Positions 56,501 to 64,000 of a stretch of 64,000 nucleotides of DNA are shown here, piece after piece. The position numbers and the translations under genes were made by a program. The stretch lies in NCBI GenBank assembly GCA_037044905.1, contig JBAOKB010000024.1, forward strand, positions 930,001 to 994,000. Reading direction: 5' to 3'. This DNA comes from Hortaea werneckii. Its lineage: Eukaryota; Ascomycota; Dothideomycetes; Mycosphaerellales; Teratosphaeriaceae. Under the pieces are notes generated by a model, which saw only the letters and a program-made list of their open reading frames with translations, was not told the DNA's origin and ran no database searches. Within the stretch, counting starts at the first letter, position 1, and each line of letters opens with the position of its first letter.

Positions 56501-57178
56501 GCATGCAAGCGAGGACTCAGCGCTGTCATTGTTCGCTCTGGCTACGTGCTTGGAGACCCTAAGAGCGGAATAAGCAACACTGACGACTTCCTGGTCCGTA
56601 TGCTGAAAGGATGTGTCCAAGTTGGATCACGCCCGGACGTCGAGAACACCATCAACATGGTACCTGTCAATCACGTGGCACGGCTCATCATCGCATCCGC
56701 TTTCTACGGAGACAAGAACACGGTCTCGCATGTGGAAGCGCACCCACGCCTGACATTCAACGAGTTCCTTGGCGCGTTGGAAGAGTATGGATACTCTGTC
56801 CCCCAACACGACTACGAGAACTGGAAGCAGAGCGTCGTCAACTACGTCGAAGGCGGACGTAAAGACGATGGCGATGAGCTTGCCCTTCTCGGCCTCTACC
56901 ACATGGTCACCGGCGACCTCCCTGAGGCAACCAAGGCGCCGAATCTGAACGACCGGAACGCCCAGCGCGCGTTGGATGCTGATACGAAGCACACCGGCAC
57001 GGAAACACCCAAGGGCGTCACTAAGGAGGCGGTTGGGTCGTACCTGGCTTTCTTGACTGCGAGAGGTTTCATGACTGCGCCCAAGGCTGGCGCCAAGATG
57101 GCTTTGCCGAAGATGGAACTAACGAAGGAGCAGACTGCTGCTTTGAACCGTGTAGGTGGCCGTGGCGGTGGTTCGTAA
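53567..57178 (+). CDS. LYS2: L-2-aminoadipate reductase (short Lys2 form)
   Basis: One exon of 1,203 residues. Lys2 adenylates alpha-aminoadipate, loads it on a carrier domain and reduces it to the semialdehyde for lysine synthesis. The adenylation domain spans about residues 20-640, with VMGVLKAGATFSVIDPAYP, SFTSGSEGRPKGV (209-220) and YGTTETQRAVSYYE. The carrier domain has DLGGNSIMS with Ser699. The reductase domain starts at LLTGATGFLGAYL (GATGFLG at 798-804) with YGQSK at 965-969, and ends near residue 1190. The yeast enzyme has about 1,390 residues; the missing part is the N-terminal ~200-240 residue region before the adenylation domain. The gene begins with MTPVPNDVRPDPTSDLDWSGYR, aligned to the start of that domain. 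The 490-bp upstream gap cannot encode the rest, so the short form is real here. It needs an Lys5-type phosphopantetheinyl transferase, not in this window. Confidence 0.94.
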   Translation: MTPVPNDVRPDPTSDLDWSGYRGAIHEIFASNAQKHPDQTCVIETASSGSSERVFTYKHIHEASNILAHHLVGNGVQRGEVVMVYAHRGVDLVVAVMGVLKAGATFSVIDPAYPQDRQVIYLDVAKPRALVNLEKATIDAGPLGPIVRDFINTHLQLRTEVPALKLLDDGSLRGGSLDGGADCLAGSQAKKAELPGVTVGPDSTPTLSFTSGSEGRPKGVKGRHFSLAYYFPWMAQRFNLSEKDRFSMLSGIAHDPIQRDIFTPLFLGASLIVPSPEDITFDKLAKWASDNQITATHLTPAMGQILLGSLEPKVQSLQNAFFVGDVLLKRDCRRLQQLAPNCRIKNMYGTTETQRAVSYYEIPSLNEDAGYLEQMGDVIPAGMGMVNVQLLVVDREKKERQCEVGEIGEIYVRAGGLAEHYLGDEEKSSQKFVTNWFVDPQKWVEEDKQRAAAQSQQEPWRKPELWFGPRDRMYRSGDLGRYLPDGNVECVGRADDQVKIRGFRIELGEIDTHLSKHPLIRENVTLVKRDHNEEQILVSYYVPEMQRWREWYAEQEERMGKNNGVTAQSGPNGSLGVPQGIRRRVSAKEEMGVADRMKVFELLTLDVRERLKQKLPVYAVPTLFIPMLRLPLTPNAKVDRRALPFPGAAELLGAMPKAGDVDSRTDTEKDLAEIWSQHLPATADSLPRESSFYDLGGNSIMSVQIVPKINRKWQGVNVPMSVMAAGQPTLKSVGRYIDRSLNPVGLRLDAAAGEEEEQQAELYSNDLPKQIEKIPASLPAVGSEYPRVKSGLNILLTGATGFLGAYLMHDLLMRTPPNHVYVHVRASSHQQAVERVRTTCTAYGLWQDWWLSEGILEVVVGDLEKPKLGMSDGDYKKVSEDAELIIHNGARVHWLMPYESLKPANVHSTVECIKLCGTGKPKRLAFVSSTSALDTDYYLQQSEYGNKVLEFDNLEGSRQGLGTGYGQSKWVSEKIINEACKRGLSAVIVRSGYVLGDPKSGISNTDDFLVRMLKGCVQVGSRPDVENTINMVPVNHVARLIIASAFYGDKNTVSHVEAHPRLTFNEFLGALEEYGYSVPQHDYENWKQSVVNYVEGGRKDDGDELALLGLYHMVTGDLPEATKAPNLNDRNAQRALDADTKHTGTETPKGVTKEAVGSYLAFLTARGFMTAPKAGAKMALPKMELTKEQTAALNRVGGRGGGS

Positions 57179-57728
57179 GGGTAGAGGTGTCTTGTATGAT
57201 CTTCTGAGCTGTGATGTACCTAGAAAACAGAAATTGATGCGATTGTTTTTCCACCCGTGTGTTTCGCCCCGAAGGTAGACGCAGTCGCGAATACATTCTG
57301 TCCGTCTTTTCTTCAACATGCCGCAGTGGAGTGATTGCGGGTATCTCACATGACATAGATGAAAACGAAACCACGACTCCGCACGAGGTCTCCAAAGAAC
57401 ACGGAAATCTTTAGGCAGAACGGTAGAAGTGACGAGGAGCTGGACATAGGTGGGCAGGCACATGTAGAAACTCCATGAATCCCCGACGCATACGAATATG
57501 ATCAAGAGCAATAGTAACTACTATACACGTGCTCAGCGCATGCCATAGAAAGGCGTGCTAAAAATTCAGGATATGAAAGAAAGAGGAAAAATCCGCTTTT
57601 TGAAACTAATGTCCACCCCCCTTTTTTCGTTAGTAAGACCAGTACGCCACACTCGTAAGCCCTTTCCGCCCTCCAGACAAGCTCTGCTCATGTAGATATG
57701 AGGATACGTGCACACACGTGATTCCTGT
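57179..57728. other. Convergent 3' intergenic region
   Basis: About 550 bases between the ends of two convergent genes. No gene or RNA is seen. Confidence 0.5.
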
Positions 57729-58554
57729 CTACTTGCTGGCATTGCGACCTGATCGTCTCGGCTGGCCAGACTCGGTAGCAGCGCGCTTGGGTTCCTTCTT
57801 CTTGGTTTCCTTCGCAGCGCCGCCGGCGCCGCCGTTCTTCGCCGGTCTGCCTTTCTTCTTCGGTGCCGGTTTCTCGCCGTTCTCCTTGGGTTCGGCCTCG
57901 TCTTTCTTGGCTTTCTTCGACTCGCTCTCGTCTTTCTTCTCTTCATCGTCGGCTTTGCGTTTCTCGCCGGCCTGCGGCTCTTCGCTGTCTTTCTTCTGCT
58001 CGCCGTCGGCCTCATTCTTGTCCTCATCCTTCTTGTCTTCATCTTCCTTCTTCTCCTCACCCTTGTTCTCCTCGTCCTTCTTGTCATCCTGCTTCTCGCC
58101 GTCTTCCTTATGGTTCGGTCCCTCTTCCTCGACCTCAAGCTCTGAAGCCTTCTTCACCACATCGTGGCCCTCACGATCGACCTTGACGGCCGGGTTGTCC
58201 GGCTCTGCATTCTTCTTGACCTCGTTGCCGCGCTTCGTCTCCATGGTAATCTCGCCTTGCTCCTTGACTTCGGATGCAACGCCACCTGGACGACCGCCTG
58301 ACCACTGCCAGGAGACTACAAGAGGATGTACGGGTCAGTCGCATGGCCTGGATCAATCGCATGGTGTTTCGCGCAGGCGAATCGCGTCAATGTTCTGTGA
58401 TGTGAGAGGGGCTCGGAATGCGCGCCTCTGTGCGCTCGTCGACAGACGGGGAAAACGCGTGTGAAGGGTGATGGGTCACGTGGAGACAACGAACGCGACT
58501 CCAATGCACGCACGACTTACCCTCATCGCCTTCCTTGATCTCCTTGTCTGCCAT
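57729..58554 (-). CDS. HVA1/TUDOR-domain (DUF2945) acidic-basic protein
   Basis: Two exons (58554-58521 and 58315-57729) are separated by a 205-bp intron with donor GTAAGT and acceptor TAG; the join restores MADKEIKEGDEVSWQWSGG. Total length is 206 residues. Residues about 8-66 form the hypervirulence-associated TUDOR domain: GDEVSWQWSGGRPGGVASEV, then TMETKRGNEV and VKVDREGHDVVKKASEL. The rest is a highly charged Lys/Glu/Asp tail with nuclear-type signals, including KKKGRPAKN, which resembles an AT-hook, and a final PRRSGRN. Known relatives are small stress or chromatin-associated proteins; the exact biochemical role is not settled. Codon use is ordinary. Confidence 0.88.
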
Positions 58555-59326
58555 TGCGCCTGTGATGATTGGCTTCGTAGAGCTGTCGCAGCGCGCGTCT
58601 AGTGTACTGAAGATGTGTGGTGGCGCGAGCACAAAAGCTGTAGCAACGTTGTCGCGAACCGGTGACAATCACAAGTGAGGATGATGTGAATGAATATCGC
58701 GCTCAATGGGGGAGTGAAGAGTAAAACAAGGAATGGAGGTAGGAGCTGGCGAACTGGCGAACCGAAGGCGAGGGTAAGCTTTCGGTCGGTCCCGTCCCCG
58801 CTTATGTCATAAGAAGGCTGGGAATGCCGATTACGGCAGGAGGGAGCTGTACTCTACCTCCTATCCCTCTTGCTGGAGAAGCAGTGTCTGCTTAAGACAT
58901 TCTGGGAGAGGAAAGCGTAATTCTGAAATCTGTTCTGTGTTGTAAGTGAAATGTAAGTGAAAAGTGGATCCTCCAAAACTGCATGGGGTATTCAAAGCAC
59001 CATGATCTCTGTATTCCCTCGCGCTATAAGGCCAGTGCCCATGCCGCAAGTTCGTTTTCCCGACAGGATTTCACCCGGTAATCAACCCTCTGAGTCTCGA
59101 TTGATTGAGCATCTGTCGCCTTCGTATCCTTAACAGCAACCTCTTTCAACCTCAAAGTGAAGAGGATGCGCGCTGCCAAAATTTGTTTCCTCCTGCCTTG
59201 TCTTTCGCAAGACCGCGTCGAATATACGTTTGCACGCAAAAGTCATAACGCTCCTCTGAACGACTTCTGCATGGCCTCCTCTAAACCATCAACCCAAGTA
59301 CCCATACTCGGCGGCCAAACAGGCTT
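58555..59326. other. Intergenic region, promoter of the HVA1/TUDOR gene
   Basis: About 770 bases lie between two minus-strand genes. The sequence is of mixed composition. Open frames up to about 70 codons have no recognised domain. Confidence 0.5.
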
Positions 59327-61423
59327 CTAGTCCTTTGGCACAATCTTCTTGGTGCCCGGATCTTGCTTTCCGACTTGCCTCACCATGGCGATGAAAGCAG
59401 TCGTCTTCTCACCAGCAACCCTCGACTTGAAACGTTTCACTAACTCGTCGATAGCGATACCGCCAGTGGGTATAGCGGCTTTGATCTCGTCCAATGTCGG
59501 GAAGGGTCCTGACTGAACAGGTGGTGAACGAGCTGGACTTTGAGCCCGGCTGCCGGTGGGAGAGCCTGCGCGAGACCCATCTGCAGGTGATCCAGGCGCT
59601 GGGCTATTACGCGGCGAGGTGTGTTTGATCTTGAGTTTGTGGCCACCCGGGCGGCCAGCGCGTGAGGTCTCTGTCTCACTGCCAGAGCCGTAACCGGAGT
59701 GTCCTGCACGTTTGCTTGCATCAGCTGTGGAAATGTTAGCGTTTGAATTCATGTCGAAAACGTCGGATGGAAACTTACGTGACATGGAACGAGCGGCACC
59801 ACCTGGTCCACTGGCTCCGTTAAGCTTAGTCTTTTTCCTGCTCGACTCGTTCCCACTCATCTCTGAAAGATCTGCATCCCGCTTAAGTGAGCCGCCCGGC
59901 GCTGCTCTCTTCTCTGGTCGGCCATTAGGCGTGTTAGATCCCTTTGTTGAAGCACCCGACTTGTCTCCATTGGCAGCCTGTGCGGCCTCCTTTTCCTTCC
60001 TCTCTTTTTCCTCTCGCTCACGTTCTTCTTCAGAGTCCTCGCTCTCGCTTGACTCCTCGTATCTGTTCTCATCGTCTGTATCACTCTCGTACTCATGCCT
60101 CATCTCCTTCCTCTTTAGCTTGCGCCTCAACTTCTTCTGCTTCTTCCGTTCTTCTTCTTCTGCGCGCTTCTCTGCCTGTTCCTCCTCGTCCCAGTCCTTG
60201 TCCTCATCCTTCACACCCGTTCCACCCAGGTTCGCATCTCGCATTTCCTTTCGAATCCGCTGTTCGATCTCCTTGGTATCCTCATCGGGCACCTCGCCGT
60301 AAATCATGCCCTCGTCATCATCCTGGAACTCGTCGTTAAATTCGAAGTCAATTTCATCCACGTCGGCGCGATAATCTTCTTGCTTCATGAACCCAGGACC
60401 GTCGCCATCGTCTTCCTCCTTCTGCCGGCGCTTAGCGTTCTCAAGTTGCTCGCGCTTCATTGCTACCGCCTCTTCTTTAGCAGCATCCGCGGCCTCGTGA
60501 GAGTTCATGAACCAGCGTGGGGCCTTGTGCTTTGCCGTCATGATCCTCTCTACTTGCGTCATGTCCATAGTGGCGACGCGATCGGCGCGTACCATTTTGT
60601 ACCACTTCTCTACAGGTATCATTTTGAAACCGCCTTCTGTGACCTCGAACATGACATTCGTGTTTGACAATGGTTCTTCGTAGCTCCCAATCCACTTCTG
60701 CTTCCCTTCGAAGTCTTCAAGATGCCACGGCCGGGCCTCCGCATAGCGCAACTGAGAGCGTTGCTGATGTTTCGGGTTACTCTCGTCGTAGTAGACATCC
60801 TCGACCTTCTTTTGAGGCTTCTTTTTCGTCGGCTTCTTCCCAGCATCACCAGTGGGCGCAATCAGCTTCTTGTTCTCTTCCCGTTCGGCCTGGCGCTCCG
60901 CCCTCTTGGCTTCGCGCTGCTCCTTCTCTTTGTCATCAACGTCCGATGCAGCGGCGGAAGCGTCCATGCCCTCAGCTTTGTCACGTGCTAGGCGACGGTG
61001 AAGACGGACTGGACGAGTAAATACAGTCTCGTCATACGGATCCACTTCTATGGGTTTGCCGTCCTGCTTTCTTTCATCCGTGTTCAGTCTGAAGGCATGG
61101 TAATGCAAGCCTCGCGCGAGCGCACTCTTGCTCACAAATATCGGGAATTCGGAATAGAGGTTTGGGTCTTCGTCTGGGTTTGGTGCTGCGGCGGATCCGT
61201 TTGTTGGGCGTGATGAGGCATTCGGGCCCGAGGCCTGGCGCCCGTCCATCGGCGTCTGACCCGCAGCGGTACCAAGCTGAGCCTGTTGTGGTGCCCTTTT
61301 TACCGGCTTTTTCTTAGGATTGAAGATGCTCGTGTTCGCCTTGCGGCGGATGGTAGGTAGGGCCGCATTGTTCGGCGTGGCGGATGACGAGCCCGGTGTC
61401 TGATTGGCAGGCGAAGCACTCAT
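59327..61423 (-). CDS. TFG1: Transcription factor TFIIF large (alpha) subunit, Tfg1/RAP74
   Basis: Two exons (61423-59779 and 59724-59327) give 680 residues. The ATG at 61423 (MSASPANQTPGSS) is chosen because the frame before it has no ATG. The N-terminal dimerisation region (about 80-320) contains YSEFPIFVSKSALARGLHYHAF and NVMFEVTEGGFKMIPVEKWY, typical of RAP74. An acidic, Glu/Lys-rich centre follows. The C-terminal winged helix is FPTLDEIKAAIPTGGIAIDELVKRF...FIAMVRQVGKQDPGTKKIVPKD. With Tfg2 it binds RNA polymerase II and helps initiation and elongation. The intron at 59725-59778 has donor GTAAGT, branch GCTAAC and acceptor CAG. It is 54 bp, in phase, with no stop, so an unspliced transcript would read 698 residues. 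It is divergent from the nucleotidyltransferase. Confidence 0.93.
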   Translation of the reverse strand: MSASPANQTPGSSSATPNNAALPTIRRKANTSIFNPKKKPVKRAPQQAQLGTAAGQTPMDGRQASGPNASSRPTNGSAAAPNPDEDPNLYSEFPIFVSKSALARGLHYHAFRLNTDERKQDGKPIEVDPYDETVFTRPVRLHRRLARDKAEGMDASAAASDVDDKEKEQREAKRAERQAEREENKKLIAPTGDAGKKPTKKKPQKKVEDVYYDESNPKHQQRSQLRYAEARPWHLEDFEGKQKWIGSYEEPLSNTNVMFEVTEGGFKMIPVEKWYKMVRADRVATMDMTQVERIMTAKHKAPRWFMNSHEAADAAKEEAVAMKREQLENAKRRQKEEDDGDGPGFMKQEDYRADVDEIDFEFNDEFQDDDEGMIYGEVPDEDTKEIEQRIRKEMRDANLGGTGVKDEDKDWDEEEQAEKRAEEEERKKQKKLRRKLKRKEMRHEYESDTDDENRYEESSESEDSEEEREREEKERKEKEAAQAANGDKSGASTKGSNTPNGRPEKRAAPGGSLKRDADLSEMSGNESSRKKTKLNGASGPGGAARSMSRKFPSDVFDMNSNANISTADASKRAGHSGYGSGSETETSRAGRPGGHKLKIKHTSPRNSPAPGSPADGSRAGSPTGSRAQSPARSPPVQSGPFPTLDEIKAAIPTGGIAIDELVKRFKSRVAGEKTTAFIAMVRQVGKQDPGTKKIVPKD

Positions 61424-62023
61424 ATTGATGAATTTACTCCTGATGAATCGGTAAAGTGGTAAGCCTTGCGAGTGCAGGTCGACGTAAGGGCCAATGCTCT
61501 TCCAGCGGCCTATAGCTTGGTCAGGCAGATCGTCATTGACGAGAGCGCTGAGAGCGCGTGCTGTTGCTGCGCGTTGCCGAAGATTCCTCGCCGAGTGTTT
61601 ACGATATTTGGGAGCACCGATTTCCGTGCTCGATATGGATGGGAAGGTGAGCAATTGTATGCGCGCGGAGAACAGGCGGTCTTTGTTTGACGTCGCGAAG
61701 AGGCACCAGAACGTCCGAGAGAGATGACTAAGTCAATGCTAGCTCCGGGAATCGCCGCTGCCGAACACCGAACTAGGCTGCCACAGCGATGAGCACCACG
61801 ACGCAAGTTGAAGCAAACTCTCAAGTTGCAGGCTCCTGCTGTTGACCACTGCTGGTGTAGCGATTCGATAGTAGTCTTGGCTCACGGACACTCTTTGCTG
61901 CAGGTCGTACCTCAGCATAGCAGGACGTGTTTGGCTACTTGGAATGATGTGCAGTTTTCGTCGGCGTTGATCAAGTAGCTGACCATTTCTAGCACCTCTC
62001 AGTCTATCGTCACATCCACCAAC
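61424..62023. promoter_or_regulatory. Divergent TFIIF/nucleotidyltransferase promoter
   Basis: 600 bases separate the two start codons. An open minus-strand extension of the TFIIF frame exists up to 61,654 but lacks an ATG. No regulatory motif is recognised. Confidence 0.4.
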
Positions 62024-64000
62024 ATGGACGGCACCGGCAATGGACAGCCAGGTGACTTTGAAGAGCAACTTCGACGCCTGGGTTTGAACGATGGATCGAG
62101 GCAAGCTGGTCCTCCCCATGGTGTTGAACAACAGCAGCAGCCGCGAGTTCGTCTTCCGCCACTTGGACCCAACAATTATCAGCAGCACACGCAAGGGCCT
62201 GCTGTTGTGCCTTCCGTTCTCTCTGTAGGGACGACGTCCTATAGCCCGCAGCAAGGAGCTTCGCATCGCCAGTATGCAAACGTACCCCCAGTTGCATTTC
62301 AAACGCCCTCCTTTCCGCCACATAAGCAAAGCCAGCGAGTACGTCGCATGCAGCCTCAGGCGCCCGTTGGGTCACAATACGGAGGGAGGCCTTATCGACC
62401 ACAGCCTAATCAACAGATGGCTCAGCAACGCTCACAGTACACGCAGCAACCGCCTGTCGACCCGAACGCGTTCCAACGCGGGGGACGTGTCGCTGGCTAC
62501 TACCAGGGATCAACAGCAGCACCTAGGCAGCTTTTCGATTCGAATGCGAGAGTACCTCCAATCGCAACTTTACGAGAAGATCAAGCTAGACAATCGCAGT
62601 ACCTCGAGCGTGTAGCCGATGAACAGGTGCCAATGGTCGAAATGACCCAAGCCGAACGTGATGAGAAAGAAAGCTTCCGCATCAAGCTTCAGGCTGCGAT
62701 CGACGAAGTATGCGCGGCAGATTCGGAGAGACTACCATCTGTCTCCCTTCAATGCTTTGGCAGCTTCAAGTCTGGCTTCGCCAGTGCAGGGTCAGATATG
62801 GATCTGGTTATAGTATTGCCGGATGAGATCCCAGTCGATGCTCACTTCTCTCTGCTCGAGGATGACCTACCGCGTCTATTAGAGAAGCACTTGCTACAAC
62901 TTGGTCACGGGGCCAGACTCCTGTCGCGGACGAGAGTGCCAATTATCAAAATTTGCGAGAAACCAGACCCGTCCCTACTGGACAAGTTGAGGGAGGAGCG
63001 GGAGAAATGGGATCTGCTTCCCAAAGAGAAGAAGTACCCCCACTTGTATCCAGACGCCGGGGAGGATGATGGTAGTGAAGGCGCAGTTGCAGAGACTGAA
63101 TCGAAGACCACGCAACGATCAAAGGAATCAGAGCCTACAGATGAATCCGCATCCAACTTCACTAGCAGCGTTAGCGACAAGTCTGCACAAAAGACAGTCG
63201 GTTCTGAGCAAGCTACAGATCGCAATAATCAGGAACAAACAAAGACCGAAGCTGCTCATGTTCCTTCAGAAGGCGCTGCAGCAAACACAAAACGCCCACA
63301 AAAGCCTTGGACCCGTGAGCGCAAAGCGGGTCCTCTGGACTTCCCTAAGGATGGCGTGGGAATACAAAGCGACATCAACTTTTTCAATCCACTAGGACTT
63401 CACAACACACAATTGCTGAGGTGCTACTCCCTCTGCGACCCGCGCGTGCGCCCGATCGTTCTCTTTGTGAAATCATGGGCCAAAAAGCGCAAGGTGAACA
63501 GCTCGTATTCGGGCACATTGCCTAGCTACGGTTACGTGCTGATGGTCTTGCACTATCTTATGAACATTGCTCAACCACCTGTCATACCGAATCTCCAAAT
63601 GCCCTGGCGTCCACATCAGCAATGCACGCCCCATGGTGCTACTGGGAAGGATGTTGATGGCTGGATAGTCAACTTCTGGCGTAATGAGGAAGAGATTACG
63701 CAAGCTGTGCAGAACGGCCAAATGTCCCCGAACCGTGAGTCCTTGGGCTCTCTGCTAGCCGGTTTCTTCCATTACTACTCTTCAGCAGGTCAAGGTGCGA
63801 GGTTCCATTGGATGCAGCAGGTGATTTCCCTGCGATCACCAGGCGGCATCCTGACCAAGCAAGAGAAAGGCTGGGTCAAAGCAGTCACGGAAGAAAGCGA
63901 AGGAAAGAGGGTTCAGCATCGCTATCTCTTCTGTATTGAAGATCCTTTCGAACTGTCGCATAATGTCGCACGGACTGTCACACATTTTGGTATTGTGGCA
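62024..64000 (+). CDS. Cid1-like poly(A)/terminal uridylyl transferase, 3' end missing
   Basis: The frame opens at ATG 62024 and stays open to the window end (659 codons), so the gene continues outside. Residues 1-190 are Gln/Pro-rich and disordered. The catalytic nucleotidyltransferase core has FGSFKSGFASAGSDMDLVIV, with Gly246-Ser247, Asp258 and Asp260. The third catalytic Asp is Asp450 in QSDINFFN, followed by HNTQLLRCYSLCDPRVRPIVLFVKSWAKKR. The PAP-associated domain begins after that. Between RVPIIKI (about 310) and Asp450 there is an insertion of about 130 residues rich in Ser, Glu, Lys and Thr, where Cid1 has a short loop. Fungal Cid13/Cid1-type enzymes add A or U to RNA 3' ends in nucleus or cytoplasm. 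The exact substrate cannot be told. Confidence 0.9.
   Translation, partial: MDGTGNGQPGDFEEQLRRLGLNDGSRQAGPPHGVEQQQQPRVRLPPLGPNNYQQHTQGPAVVPSVLSVGTTSYSPQQGASHRQYANVPPVAFQTPSFPPHKQSQRVRRMQPQAPVGSQYGGRPYRPQPNQQMAQQRSQYTQQPPVDPNAFQRGGRVAGYYQGSTAAPRQLFDSNARVPPIATLREDQARQSQYLERVADEQVPMVEMTQAERDEKESFRIKLQAAIDEVCAADSERLPSVSLQCFGSFKSGFASAGSDMDLVIVLPDEIPVDAHFSLLEDDLPRLLEKHLLQLGHGARLLSRTRVPIIKICEKPDPSLLDKLREEREKWDLLPKEKKYPHLYPDAGEDDGSEGAVAETESKTTQRSKESEPTDESASNFTSSVSDKSAQKTVGSEQATDRNNQEQTKTEAAHVPSEGAAANTKRPQKPWTRERKAGPLDFPKDGVGIQSDINFFNPLGLHNTQLLRCYSLCDPRVRPIVLFVKSWAKKRKVNSSYSGTLPSYGYVLMVLHYLMNIAQPPVIPNLQMPWRPHQQCTPHGATGKDVDGWIVNFWRNEEEITQAVQNGQMSPNRESLGSLLAGFFHYYSSAGQGARFHWMQQVISLRSPGGILTKQEKGWVKAVTEESEGKRVQHRYLFCIEDPFELSHNVARTVTHFGIVA

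Overview
This is eukaryotic DNA from a filamentous ascomycete (Pezizomycotina). Genes carry short introns (mostly 50-140 bp) with GTRNGT donors, CTAAC-like branch sites and YAG acceptors. The gene content is fungal: ERG6, an alpha-aminoadipate reductase, the Slt11 and Prp4 splicing factors, Xpt1, a Dap1-like heme protein and an HVA1/TUDOR protein. A 21.6-kb block shows the signature of repeat-induced point mutation (RIP). A Dothideomycete is plausible, but I cannot prove the class from the sequence alone.

Layout. (1) 0.6-10.9 kb is a gene-dense housekeeping segment: an unknown coiled-coil protein (-), Dap1-like heme protein (+), ERG6 (-), slt11 (+), a pterin carbinolamine dehydratase-like protein (-) with a long intron holding a 39-C run, and PDB1 (-). 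(2) 11.35-32.93 kb is an AT-rich, gene-dead island almost devoid of CA/TG dinucleotides while CG is kept. It contains a 12.3-kb chromodomain-bearing Ty3/gypsy LTR retrotransposon on the minus strand (143-bp LTRs, 5-bp target duplication, polypurine tract), degenerate ORFs on both strands, a perfect 82-unit TATC microsatellite, minisatellites, and a telomere-like tract that is better read as a mutated Gln-Pro codon repeat. (3) 33.2-39.6 kb is accessory: a broken LPxEIRxxIY-type gene, an NRPS-like adenylate reductase (A-T-R) in six exons, and two small secreted proteins, one with a central Lys-Arg site and repeats. (4) 39.6-43.9 kb holds no supportable gene. (5) 43.9-64 kb is again a conserved gene segment: a Ran1-like kinase, Prp4 kinase, Xpt1, an RBR ubiquitin ligase, a short-form Lys2, an HVA1/TUDOR protein, the TFIIF large subunit, and the start of a Cid1-like nucleotidyltransferase that runs off the window.

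How the genes relate. Dap1 and ERG6 are convergent neighbours that both touch ergosterol synthesis. Slt11 and Prp4 both serve the spliceosome. Two A-T-R reductases lie about 16 kb apart, one (Lys2) for lysine and one of unknown substrate beside the RIP island. The most unusual material is the large retrotransposon. It carries about 4.7 kb beyond its chromodomain, with two degenerate, tail-to-tail ORFs not expected in a standard chromovirus.
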